This document shows positions 52,101-59,853 of a DNA stretch of 64,000 nt, piece by piece. Source of the stretch: Microbacterium oleivorans NBRC 103075. GTDB taxonomy: Bacteria > Actinomycetota > Actinomycetes > Actinomycetales > Microbacteriaceae. Both the position numbers and the translations under genes were made by a program. Numbering within the stretch: position 1 is the first letter of the stretch; each line of letters starts with the position of its first letter. Under the pieces are notes generated by a model. The model did not search any database, had not been told where the DNA came from, and saw only the letters and a list, made by a program, of their open reading frames with translations. Location of the stretch: NCBI RefSeq assembly GCF_001552475.1, contig NZ_BCRG01000003.1:186001-250000 (forward strand), in the 5' to 3' direction.

Positions 52101-55100
52101 TCGGGTCGCTCTGTCGGGCGATGACGCCGATGCGCACCTCGCCGGCGCCCGTCCGGCCGCGGGCATCCTTCACCTGATACCCGAAGCGCACCTGACCGGA
52201 CGTGCCCTCGCTGCTGGAGTAGACGATCGACTGGCCGTCCGCCGAGATCGTCGCCGACCCCTGGGCGGGTTGCGACGTGATGGTGTCGAGCGTGACGTCG
52301 TCGCCATCGGGGTCTACGGCGAAACGGTCGAAGCCGATCGTGATGGCCTGACCTGCGACGACGCGTCCGACGAGCGTGCGGGGGACCGGGTCGCGGTTGT
52401 CGTCGCCGCTCGTGACGGTCACGCTCACGCGCGCGGTGTCGACCACCTCGGGGAAGCCCAACCGGTAGATCGTGTACGTCAGGGCGTACGTGCCCGCGTC
52501 GCGCGGGGCCAGGTAGCGGAGCGTCCGGCCCGAGGCGAACGCGAGCCCGCCGCCCGTCTCGTTCACGATCGAGGACGGATCGATGGCGATGAGCGCTCCC
52601 GCGGGGGCGTGATCGTTGTCGAGGACCGGGATGTCGACCTGAGTGCCGCCGCGGACGGTCACCGCGTCGTCGACCGCGATGGGCTGCTCCGCCGAGCCGG
52701 CCGGAAGAAGGATGACGGTGAGCTCACCCTCCGCCGTCGGGCCGTCCTGCCCGCCGTCGGTCAGCCGGTAGCGCACGACCCCGAGGCGCCCTGGGGCGCC
52801 GTCGTCTGTCGTCCCGCTCACGCGCAGCAGGCTCTGCCCGACGAGGTCGACACTCAGCGACGCGGTCGGGTCGCTGTCGGGTCGGATGTCCTCGAGGAGC
52901 AGCACGACCCCGGCGGGGTTCGCGGCGGCCGAGGCGACGTCGATCGTCGCATCCTCGCCGGGGCGGACGAACGCGGTCAGGGGCGGGGTGGTCACGACCG
53001 TGTCGGCCGGTTCGCGGACGGTCACGCGCGCGATGGCGGATGCCTCGGCGACCCCGTCGCGCACCGAATACTGCACGACGTACGAGCCGGCCTCCCGTGC
53101 CTCGAAGCTCATCCGGAGTGCCGAGGCGTTGGGGGTGACGGTGGCGCGGTCGGCGTCGAGCGCGACGAGGGAGCCGAGGGTGAGTGGTCCCGCCGCTCCC
53201 GTGACGTAGGGGGTGAGGTCGACGTCGAGCGGCTCGCCGGCCACGCCCGTCACGGCGAAGGACTCGGCTTGGAGGTCGGGCGCGGGTGTGACCTGCACCG
53301 TCACGGCCTGCGTCGTCGTCTTGCCCCGCGCATCGGACACCACGACGGAGATCGGGACGCTGGCAGCCTCGGTCGCACTCGGATCGGGATGCTGGTAGCT
53401 GAACTCACCCTCGGGCGAGGTCGTCGCGGTCCCGATCGAGGGGGCGCCGTCGATGCCTGCGAGATAGACGGGGTCACCGTCGGGGTCGACCCAGCCGCGC
53501 AGGAGGTCCGCCGACACCGTGCCGCCGGGGGCGACCGAGAGCGTGGGCCACGTGGCGAGGCATCCGGGGACGCCGCACCATACCGGGGCCGAGTTGTCCT
53601 CCTCCGGGACGACGCGGACGGTCACGGTCGCGTGCTCCGAGAGGCGGCCGCCGGTAGACGTGCCGTCGGTGACGCGATAGCGGAACGTCGTTGTGCCCGT
53701 CGCATCGGGGGCGACGTTCACGGCGATCTGCTGCTCGGCGCCGGTCACGGTCGCGGTTCCGAAGGCGGCATCCACCCCGTCGAAACCGGCGACGTCGATG
53801 CTGAGGACGTCCTCGTTCGGGTCGTAGTCGTTGAGGAGGACGGGCAGGAGCGCCACGGAACCGGCACGCACCCCGAACTCGTCGTCGACGGCGACGGGAG
53901 GCTTCGGGTCGAGTACCCGTTCGACGACGTCGTCGTCGTTGGGCGCGGCCTCGCTCGTGTCCTCGAGGCGCCACTGCTGCGACGACGGGATGAGCGCGCC
54001 GTCGGGAACGCGCCACACCCAGCCCGACCCTCGGTCGTTGAGCGCGAGGCGCGAGCCGTTGCCGACGAAGACCGGATCGACGCCGTCGCCGATGTCCGCG
54101 CCCGCGTAGTCCAGCGGGGTCTGTTCAGTCGGTCGGCTACTCGACCAGAGGGCGCCGCCACCGGTGCCGTCACCGAGCCAGGCAGCGTGAACGGTGCCGC
54201 CCTCCGCCACGGGCACGGCGGGCGCGCCGAGACCGGGGGAGTCGAGCGGTCGTTCGGCGCCGCCGGAATCGAGGGGAACCCGGGTGATGCCCGCGGGATC
54301 GGCGATGACCACACCGTCGCCTCCCGTCGCGGCGCGCTGGAGGAGCGCGCCCGTCACGGGTGTCGTCGGCACGATGTCGTCGCGGCCCTGGATCGCGATG
54401 TCGCCCGTCGTGACGTCGTAGAGGACCCACCGACCGGCGACCGCACTGAGCTGCGCGTCTGCCGGTCCGATGGGGGTCTCCTCCCGATCGAGGACGCGAC
54501 CCGTGGCGGCTTCGGCTCGGACGACCACCTTCTCGACGGCGGAGTAGGCGTAGGCGATGCCGTTCGCATCGACGGCGACGGCCGAAGCCACGAACCGCGG
54601 GGCCTCCTCGTCGGCGGCGCGGTCGATCTCGGCGTAGGGATCGATGGGTGAGGCGGCGCCGCCGCTGGAGAGGGTGGCGCCGAAGACCCCGCCACCCTCG
54701 GTGCGGTAGACGATCGCGTCGCCGGCCGTGACGATCTCGACGGTTCCCGCCGGAGTGGGAGCCGAGGAGTCCTCTTCCTCACCGGTGAGGTCAGCAGGCT
54801 GGGCGAGGTCGACATCGGAGAAGGCCGAGCCGCCTTCGCTGAACACGAACAACCTGTCGGAGGTCTGCGCGACCTGGGTGCCGTTGACGACCTGCTTGAC
54901 GGTGTCGATCTCGCCGAGATCCAGGTTGACGCGGGCGTAGCCGCTTCCCGCGCCGGTCTGCAGCGCCCACACGGTCGGGTCCTCGACGGGCGTCTGCTGC
55001 GCGTCGTACCCCGGCCAGACGACGGCCAGGGTCGCGACGACGGCGATGACCGCGGTCACCGCGCCGGCACCGATCCATGTCGACCGTCGCACCCGTGGTC

Positions 55101-55122
55101 GCTCCCCGGTCGTGCGCGCCAT
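49189..55122 (-). CDS. Giant membrane-anchored Ig-like/FN3 repeat protein (1,977 aa)
   Basis: A 1,977-residue protein. A short basic cytoplasmic N-terminus and one helix (about 15-36) anchor it as a type II membrane protein; there is no LPXTG sorting signal. Residues 45-390 look like a beta-propeller or other repeated beta-sheet module. From about 395 there are roughly eleven Ig-like/cadherin-like modules with recurring NDYDPNEDVLSI-like Asp-rich loops (also DNDHAP, DNDVDPFGS), likely calcium-binding, then FN3-like modules around 1520-1720 and a Pro/Glu-rich end. It starts directly after the kinase stop (TGAATG) and is the structural core of the operon. Adhesion or wall-spanning function is inferred. 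Confidence 0.9.
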   Translation of the reverse strand: MARTTGERPRVRRSTWIGAGAVTAVIAVVATLAVVWPGYDAQQTPVEDPTVWALQTGAGSGYARVNLDLGEIDTVKQVVNGTQVAQTSDRLFVFSEGGSAFSDVDLAQPADLTGEEEDSSAPTPAGTVEIVTAGDAIVYRTEGGGVFGATLSSGGAASPIDPYAEIDRAADEEAPRFVASAVAVDANGIAYAYSAVEKVVVRAEAATGRVLDREETPIGPADAQLSAVAGRWVLYDVTTGDIAIQGRDDIVPTTPVTGALLQRAATGGDGVVIADPAGITRVPLDSGGAERPLDSPGLGAPAVPVAEGGTVHAAWLGDGTGGGALWSSSRPTEQTPLDYAGADIGDGVDPVFVGNGSRLALNDRGSGWVWRVPDGALIPSSQQWRLEDTSEAAPNDDDVVERVLDPKPPVAVDDEFGVRAGSVALLPVLLNDYDPNEDVLSIDVAGFDGVDAAFGTATVTGAEQQIAVNVAPDATGTTTFRYRVTDGTSTGGRLSEHATVTVRVVPEEDNSAPVWCGVPGCLATWPTLSVAPGGTVSADLLRGWVDPDGDPVYLAGIDGAPSIGTATTSPEGEFSYQHPDPSATEAASVPISVVVSDARGKTTTQAVTVQVTPAPDLQAESFAVTGVAGEPLDVDLTPYVTGAAGPLTLGSLVALDADRATVTPNASALRMSFEAREAGSYVVQYSVRDGVAEASAIARVTVREPADTVVTTPPLTAFVRPGEDATIDVASAAANPAGVVLLLEDIRPDSDPTASLSVDLVGQSLLRVSGTTDDGAPGRLGVVRYRLTDGGQDGPTAEGELTVILLPAGSAEQPIAVDDAVTVRGGTQVDIPVLDNDHAPAGALIAIDPSSIVNETGGGLAFASGRTLRYLAPRDAGTYALTYTIYRLGFPEVVDTARVSVTVTSGDDNRDPVPRTLVGRVVAGQAITIGFDRFAVDPDGDDVTLDTITSQPAQGSATISADGQSIVYSSSEGTSGQVRFGYQVKDARGRTGAGEVRIGVIARQSDPSPVTFSDYVQVQAGVDSTVVVRPADNDVDPFGSPLELTDVTPNAPEDSPEYAALADRITVDDGAVRVVAGTALGTFSYSYAVANEDGDTAIGLLVVKVVRDPVPDHPVVSDTVLTLEDRDRFPSGVDVLSGRVAWNGGDPSTLTLRLWGDPDGLRVSGWKIAGALPEQSRLIPFEVTGTGYDGAEVTTYGFLRVPGTQETRLTLRAGIEPLRVKEGEAVEADLGNLVVLPAGAVLVLDGTGTKAGGAREDASCRVVSGTVIRYTAGRGAPWSDACIVAARLAGQDAPTILTLPVQVEAETPQPSLRSASLGVRPGQTQTYDLTRMVRWAGVADEGALRFDVAYSGDQFDVTAKGSVVTVTARDAARPGREDEVTISLPSHPDASAASLVLTVGPSPSTLPRGGSAVKTCSQSDGQSSCTIDVVGVEGEVNPLPSTALRVVAAASAGNCEGVRFSPAGDSAVRASWSADSEGAARCAGTFVVEDAQGRQSSGDRNGSIVLDLRGLPANPTRLEWTSYTDSSVSLRVMSDARSYPTVQGYRITTGGREIATCPASGVCAPITAPVGEQRVYEARALNDVGTSRGAVRTEAWAYRPPSRPAGADFVPVPNGRDGGVATVTVTGLDDTTGSVRLSGGVAGSATQPVSGGTATFPGYRVGANEPTVLTATPLTEFELPPIAGGSTEGRSIDLRAHGVGAPAVELSASTTSDTMTVAVRVTGESSGTETLYGYSETSAATCTPDTRESRRTFPAAAFLQKTVFVCVTSTYSGAAGFGVTSDQITARPTGNVAAPGELTYSVASTPVGDQGSGFTYAASGHSDPGAPPFDGARLRYRLNGSPADSFVPRVNAPGDRWSAVWCDTFLGFDSECSDPTPIVAARGSADWPVYVATDDVPSCRSDEAVRDWFPRGIGADVAGVRKDVTDGELGPLRVDYTLSWRGALKELQSVTVGVDCEQIVPEPDPEPEAPDTTPPAP

Positions 55123-56280
55123 TCAGTTCGCCCCGCCGAGAAGGAAGAACGTCGTCGCCGCTCCGGCGAGGGCGACCAGGACGCTCGCTCCCGCGATCAG
55201 TGCGATGGCGGTGCTGCGCCGCAACCCGGATGCCGGTTGTGCACCCGCGAGGATCGTTCCCTCGTCGGGGCGTCGAAGCGGTGTCGCCCGGCGACGCTCG
55301 GGCCGGGCCGACTCGTAGGCGACCGCGGGGCGGACGGGACCGCGCGGACGGTCATCGCCGAAATCGACGGCCGCACCGGCGGCGGCCCACTCGTCGACCG
55401 CGACTTCGAGGGGCGTGTGAGGGACGCCCATACGGTGCTGGATCATCTGCAGATCGTGCGCGAACGCGGCAGCGGAGGGGTGGCGGGCGGACGGATCGCG
55501 GCTGAGTGCGCGGGCGAGGACGGCATCCAGCTCCGCCGGCACGTCGGGGCGGCCGATGGGGGTGTACACGGCCTTGCGGATGCGGGCCTTGAGCTGATCG
55601 CGGGTGTTCTGCCCGCGACCGGGTCGCTCGAAGGGACTGCGGCCGGCGAGGAGGGAGTAGACCGTGGCGCCCAGGCTCCACACTTCGGCCGCGATCGATC
55701 CCGAGATCCGTTCGTCGACGATCTCCGGGGCTGACCAGGGCACCGACATCGCGAAGACCTCTTCGGTGTCGGGGCGCGCCTCGACGGCGGTGGCGATGCC
55801 GAAGTCCGACAGGACGGGGGATCCGAAGGCGGTGACCAGGATGTTGGAGGGTTTGATGTCGCGGTGCAGGAGCCCGGCCCGGTGGGCGGTCTCAAGGGCT
55901 GACCCGATCTTGACCCCGAGTTGCAGCACCTCGGCGACGGGGATCTCCTCGCGCCGGTACCGGTGGGTGAACGACGTCGGACAGTGTTCCATCACGAGAT
56001 ACGGCCGGCCGTCGGCGGAGACCGACGCCTCGTGGATCGTGATGATCGAGGGGTGCGCACTCAGGCGGGCCATGACATCGGCCTCGGCGTTGAACATGCG
56101 GAGCACGTTCTCGTCGACGACGTCTTCCAGGAGCACCTTCACGGCCACGGGGCGGCGGGGCAGGTTCTGTTCGAAGAGGAACACGTCGGCGAAGCCACCC
56201 GCGCCGAGCGGGCGGACGTAGGTGAACCCCGAGAGGCCGGGCGGAGTGGAGGGGAGCCGGTTGGACACGGGGTCGGTCAC
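55123..56280 (-). CDS. Hanks-type Ser/Thr protein kinase, tail-anchored
   Basis: A 385-residue kinase with all catalytic motifs: Gly-rich loop GAGGFADV (26-33), Lys48 in VAVKVL, HRDIKPSN (139-146) with catalytic Asp141, DFG (159-161) and APE (184-186). A Pro/Arg-rich linker leads to one C-terminal helix (about 357-380) and only a few residues outside, so there are no PASTA or other sensor repeats. Signals probably reach it through partners, perhaps the giant Ig-like protein encoded next. It overlaps the FHA gene by 4 bp; the PP2C gene in the operon supplies the opposing phosphatase. Confidence 0.94.
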   Translation of the reverse strand: MTDPVSNRLPSTPPGLSGFTYVRPLGAGGFADVFLFEQNLPRRPVAVKVLLEDVVDENVLRMFNAEADVMARLSAHPSIITIHEASVSADGRPYLVMEHCPTSFTHRYRREEIPVAEVLQLGVKIGSALETAHRAGLLHRDIKPSNILVTAFGSPVLSDFGIATAVEARPDTEEVFAMSVPWSAPEIVDERISGSIAAEVWSLGATVYSLLAGRSPFERPGRGQNTRDQLKARIRKAVYTPIGRPDVPAELDAVLARALSRDPSARHPSAAAFAHDLQMIQHRMGVPHTPLEVAVDEWAAAGAAVDFGDDRPRGPVRPAVAYESARPERRRATPLRRPDEGTILAGAQPASGLRRSTAIALIAGASVLVALAGAATTFFLLGGAN

Positions 56281-57380
56281 CCCGCCGTCGAGGAGTCGAG
56301 CGTGTCGAACACCGCGGTCACGCCGTCACCGAGATCGAGCTCCGTGCCGAGCGGCACGCGCGACGCCGCGCCGCCGCGGAGGAGCGCGGCTGCGCCGGAC
56401 GGCGGACGGACGATCGTGCCGTTGGTCGAGTCGAGGTCGCGGACGACGAGCGTCTCGCCGTCGAGCGTGGCCTCGAGGTGCGTTCCCGAGATCTCCTTGT
56501 GCGGTGAGGAGACCTGCTCGATCCGGGCGCCGGGGTGCTTCCCGGCCCGCGGCCCACGGCCGAGGACCACGGGTCGGTCGAGGGGTACGGTGCGCCCCCC
56601 GGGGAGGCGCAGGGCGTAGCTCCTCACGGGCGTCGATCGACGCGACCCGAACAGGGTGCGGTCGTCGGGCACGTCGTGACTCTCGTCCTCGCGGAGGAAG
56701 TCGGGCAGTTCGAGCTCATCGTCGTCGTCGAACGGACGGGCGAACAGGCTGCGGTCGACGGAGATGGTCTGGAGGACGTCGATCTCCTCGCCCCGGATGG
56801 GCGGAGTCGGCGGGGCGGCGGCGACGGTCGACACGATGGTCGGGACGGCGACCGTCACGGGCGCGAGCGTTCCCGGAGGCTCCTCGCCCTCGGCAGCCGG
56901 GGTCACCTCGGCATCGGGTTCTCGTCCCGCCGGGAAGGGGCGTCCCCACGACAGTTCGTCGGCCCGCGTGGCTCCGAGTCCGAGGGGGAGCAGATCGCCG
57001 CCGGGGCGACCCGTCCCGAGGAGCAGGCGGATGCCGACGGCCCCCGCGAGCGCGGTCTCGATCCATGTCCGCGCGTCGGCGCCCGACACGCGCGTGCGAT
57101 CGGACGTCTCGACGATGGCCGCGCCGCGGACAGCCACCCGCACCGGCTGCGTCTCATCGTCGGGGAACTCCGCGACAGCGAAGTCGGGAAGGTCGTGGAT
57201 GCCGCCCGCCACCAGCACGCTGAGGACGTCTTCGAGCACCGCGGTCTCGGTCGCGGCGGCGTTCCACAGGCGCGCGATCACGCCTTCGGCGACACTCGGT
57301 CCGAGCAGGATGGCGAACCGATCGCCGGCGATGGCATACCCCGCCTCGGCGGCGAGCGTCGGGGTGGGGTAGCGGAACAC
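56277..57380 (-). CDS. FHA-domain protein with N-terminal PP2C-like/regulatory region
   Basis: A 367-residue soluble protein. Residues 262-350 are a canonical FHA domain: VVLGRGPRAG, ISGTHLE (the SxxH motif) and DLDSTNGTIV. The N-terminal 170 residues (AIAGDRFAILLGPSVAEGVIARLWN and onwards) form an alpha/beta domain without clear match, followed by an acidic linker (190-250). The GTG at 57380 stands 6 nt after TAGGCT with no ribosome binding site, so it is probably leaderless and is the first gene of the operon. Likely partners are the autophosphorylated kinase or its substrates. Confidence 0.9.
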   Translation of the reverse strand: MFRYPTPTLAAEAGYAIAGDRFAILLGPSVAEGVIARLWNAAATETAVLEDVLSVLVAGGIHDLPDFAVAEFPDDETQPVRVAVRGAAIVETSDRTRVSGADARTWIETALAGAVGIRLLLGTGRPGGDLLPLGLGATRADELSWGRPFPAGREPDAEVTPAAEGEEPPGTLAPVTVAVPTIVSTVAAAPPTPPIRGEEIDVLQTISVDRSLFARPFDDDDELELPDFLREDESHDVPDDRTLFGSRRSTPVRSYALRLPGGRTVPLDRPVVLGRGPRAGKHPGARIEQVSSPHKEISGTHLEATLDGETLVVRDLDSTNGTIVRPPSGAAALLRGGAASRVPLGTELDLGDGVTAVFDTLDSSTAG

Positions 57381-57386
57381 GTGCTC

Positions 57387-57392
57387 AGCCTA
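57387..57392 (-). promoter_or_regulatory. -10 box of the kinase/Ig-like operon (leaderless)
   Basis: On the minus strand TAGGCT is followed by 6 nt and the GTG at 57380. It lies in the 26-bp gap after the mannosyltransferase gene and appears to be the only promoter for the 16.5 kb down to 40922. No consensus -35 was found. Confidence 0.55.
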
Positions 57393-57406
57393 GTGAGCGG
57401 TGGTGC

Positions 57407-58999
57407 TCACACCCATCCGGGCAGCCAGTTGTGCGTCCAGTAGAACTCGTAGGGCACGCTGATGGCGGACCACAGGGGGTACCAGAACACCGAGACGGCG
57501 ACGATCAGCGCGAGGGCGGCGAGGAGGCTGCGACGTGCCGCGAGGCGGCGGAAAGAGTCGCGGCGACCGGCATCCCACAGCATGCGCAGCGCGAACGTCA
57601 GTGCAAGCAGCATGAAGGGGAGGATCAGCACGGTATAAAACTGGAAGATCGTCCGGCTGGGGTAGAACAGCCACGGCACGTAGGTCGAGACCACGGCGAC
57701 GAGGATGATCGCGGCCCGCCAGTCGCGCGTGCGCACACTCTGCACGGCCAGCCACAGCACGGCGAGGACCCCGAGCCACCACAGGAGCGGATTCGGCATC
57801 GAGTAGAGGATCTCGATGCAGCCTCGCACGCTCGCGCAGCCGTCGGTGCCGTCGGCGGTGTTCCCCACGTACATCGAGGTCGGGCGGAGCAGGAGGGGCC
57901 ACTGCCACGCGGGGCTCGCGTACGGGTGAGACGAGGTGATCTCGGCCGTCGCGGTGTAGATCGTCTCGTGATAGTGCCAGAGGTTCTGAAGCGGGAGCGG
58001 AACCCATGACCAGAATCCCTGCGCCGGAGTGCCGTCGACGGCGTGTCGGCCGTATCCACCGTCGCTCGTCAACCAGCCGATCCAGGTCGACAGGTAGACG
58101 AGGACGGCGCCAGGCACGAGGAGGACGAATGCGGCCGCGCCTTGACGGACGGCATCCGCCGGCCAGAAGAAAACACCGAGTCGTCGACGCGCGAGGGCGT
58201 CGCTGACGACGGCGTACAGGCCGAGAGCGGCGAGCACCCAGGCGCCGGACCACTTCACACCGCACGCCGCGCCGCCCGCGATCCCCGCCGCGAACAGCCA
58301 CGGCCGGCCCCACAGCACCGGCCCCCACCACGGAGCGCGGCCCGCGGCATCCCGCCGCAGCATCGCCTGCGCGAGGCGGTCGAGGTGTCGCCGTCGATCG
58401 AGGAGCGCGAACCACACGGCCAGGAGGACGAAGAAGGTGAGCAGGATGTCGAGGATCGCGACACGGCTCATGACGATCGCGAGGCCGTCGACGGCCATGA
58501 GGCCCGCCGCGACCGAGCTGAAGACGATCGACCGGCTCAGCTGCCACGCGATGAGATACAGGACGAGGACCGCGAGAGTGCCGGCGAGCGCCACGGCGAA
58601 ACGCCACCCGAAGGACGAGGTCGGGCCGAACAGGGCCATCCCCGCACCGATGAGGTATTTCCCGAGAGGAGGGTGCACCGCGAAGCTGGGTTCCCGGTCG
58701 TAGATGCCCGTCTCGCCCGCGGCGAAGCGCTGGTCGGCGTCATCGGGCCAGGTGGCGGCGTAGCCGAGGTTCCACTGGCTCCAGGCATCCTTCACGTAGT
58801 AGGTCTCGTCGAAGACGATCGCGTGCGGATGCCCGACGTTCCAGAACCGTAGGATGCCGGCGAGGACGGTGACGACCAGGGGCGCGATCCAGGACATCGC
58901 GGGGGTCGTGGCGATTCGGGTCCGCAACCCGTCGAGGCGGGCGTCGAGACGGGGACGCGGCGAGACCGCGGGCAGCAGCGGTTCCGCGGTCGAGCTCAC
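57407..58999 (-). CDS. pmt: Protein O-mannosyltransferase, PMT family
   Basis: A 530-residue GT39 enzyme with about eleven membrane helices. It transfers mannose from polyprenyl-phosphate mannose to Ser/Thr of proteins crossing the membrane. Visible motifs are FDETYYVKDAW near residue 75, with the catalytic Asp-Glu pair, and the PPLGKYLIG loop typical of actinobacterial PMT; the C-terminal PMT_4TMC part (PSRTIFQFYTVLILPFM) is present. The GTG at 58999 stands 7 nt after TAGGCT. Its neighbour, the Ser/Thr-rich giant Ig-like protein, is a possible substrate, but this is inference. Confidence 0.94.
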   Translation of the reverse strand: MSSTAEPLLPAVSPRPRLDARLDGLRTRIATTPAMSWIAPLVVTVLAGILRFWNVGHPHAIVFDETYYVKDAWSQWNLGYAATWPDDADQRFAAGETGIYDREPSFAVHPPLGKYLIGAGMALFGPTSSFGWRFAVALAGTLAVLVLYLIAWQLSRSIVFSSVAAGLMAVDGLAIVMSRVAILDILLTFFVLLAVWFALLDRRRHLDRLAQAMLRRDAAGRAPWWGPVLWGRPWLFAAGIAGGAACGVKWSGAWVLAALGLYAVVSDALARRRLGVFFWPADAVRQGAAAFVLLVPGAVLVYLSTWIGWLTSDGGYGRHAVDGTPAQGFWSWVPLPLQNLWHYHETIYTATAEITSSHPYASPAWQWPLLLRPTSMYVGNTADGTDGCASVRGCIEILYSMPNPLLWWLGVLAVLWLAVQSVRTRDWRAAIILVAVVSTYVPWLFYPSRTIFQFYTVLILPFMLLALTFALRMLWDAGRRDSFRRLAARRSLLAALALIVAVSVFWYPLWSAISVPYEFYWTHNWLPGWV

Positions 59000-59006
59000 G
59001 GCGACC

Positions 59007-59016
59007 AGCCTATGCT
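59007..59016. promoter_or_regulatory. Overlapping bidirectional -10 boxes for pmt and rsmI
   Basis: The 10-bp AGCCTATGCT holds TATGCT on the plus strand (59011-59016), 6 nt before the rsmI GTG at 59023, and TAGGCT on the minus strand (59012-59007), 7 nt before the pmt GTG at 58999. The two hexamers share two base pairs, so both promoters cannot be open at the same time. Confidence 0.6.
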
Positions 59017-59022
59017 GGGGCG

Positions 59023-59853
59023 GTGCTGATCCTCGCCGCGACCCCGATCGGAAATCTGGGCGACGCGACGGGTCGCCTCCGCACCGCACTCGAAGAGGCG
59101 ACGATCGTCGCCGCCGAGGACACCCGGACCACCCAGCGCCTGCTGCAGGCACTCGGGATCGCGAACCGGCCCCGGCTCATCGCGCTTCACGACCACAACG
59201 AGAAGCAGCGGGCCGCCGAGCTCGTCGCGCTCGCCGCGGAGCAGGATGTGCTCCTGCTGAGCGACGCCGGGATGCCGACGGTCAGCGATCCGGGCTATGC
59301 CGTGGTCGCGGAGGCCGTCGAGCGCGGTGTCGACGTGACGGCCCTCCCCGGGCCGAGCGCGGTCATCACCGCTCTCGCTCTCGCAGGTCTGCCCACGGAT
59401 CGGTTCACGTTCGAGGGCTTCGCCCCCCGGAAAGCGGGCGAGCGCCGGACCGTGTTCGGCGCACTGGCTTCGGAAGCGCGGACGATGGTCTTCTTCGAGG
59501 CCCCGTCCCGCCTCGCCGACACGCTCACCGCGATGGCCGAGGCGTTCGGCGCCGATCGCCGCGCCGCCGTCTGCCGTGAGCTCACGAAACTGCACGAGGA
59601 GGTCGTCCGCGCGCCTCTCGGTGAGCTCGCGACGTGGGCGGAGGAGGGCGTCCGCGGCGAGATCGTCGTCGTCGTCGAGGGGGCGAGCGTCCGCGCGATC
59701 AGCGAAGACGATGCCGTCGCGCAGGTGCAGGCCCTCGTGGCGTCGGGAGTGCGCTTGAAGGATGCCGCGGGTGAGGTCTCGCGAGAGACCGGACTGCCCT
59801 CGCGAGACCTCTACCGCGCCGCAGTCGCGGCGAAGAGGCCGCTCAGCCCTTGA
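59023..59853 (+). CDS. rsmI: 16S rRNA 2'-O-methyltransferase RsmI
   Basis: A 276-residue tetrapyrrole-methylase-fold enzyme that methylates the ribose of C1402 in 16S rRNA. Signatures are LAATPIGNLGDAT at the N-terminus, EDTRTTQRLL, LLSDAGMPTVSDPG, LPGPSAVITAL, FEGFAPRK and TKLHEEVVR. Full length for the family. The GTG start is leaderless-type (TATGCT 6 nt upstream). The pmt-rsmI divergent pair is common in actinobacteria. The last 11 bp overlap the convergent malG-like gene. Confidence 0.95.
   Translation: MLILAATPIGNLGDATGRLRTALEEATIVAAEDTRTTQRLLQALGIANRPRLIALHDHNEKQRAAELVALAAEQDVLLLSDAGMPTVSDPGYAVVAEAVERGVDVTALPGPSAVITALALAGLPTDRFTFEGFAPRKAGERRTVFGALASEARTMVFFEAPSRLADTLTAMAEAFGADRRAAVCRELTKLHEEVVRAPLGELATWAEEGVRGEIVVVVEGASVRAISEDDAVAQVQALVASGVRLKDAAGEVSRETGLPSRDLYRAAVAAKRPLSP

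Noticed and set aside
49174..54651. A very long open frame on the plus strand, antisense to the giant Ig-like gene
   Set aside because: The frame is rich in Arg, Gly, Asp and His with no domain pattern, as expected for antisense frames in G+C-rich coding sequence; the minus-strand frame has signal anchor, Ig modules and operon spacing.
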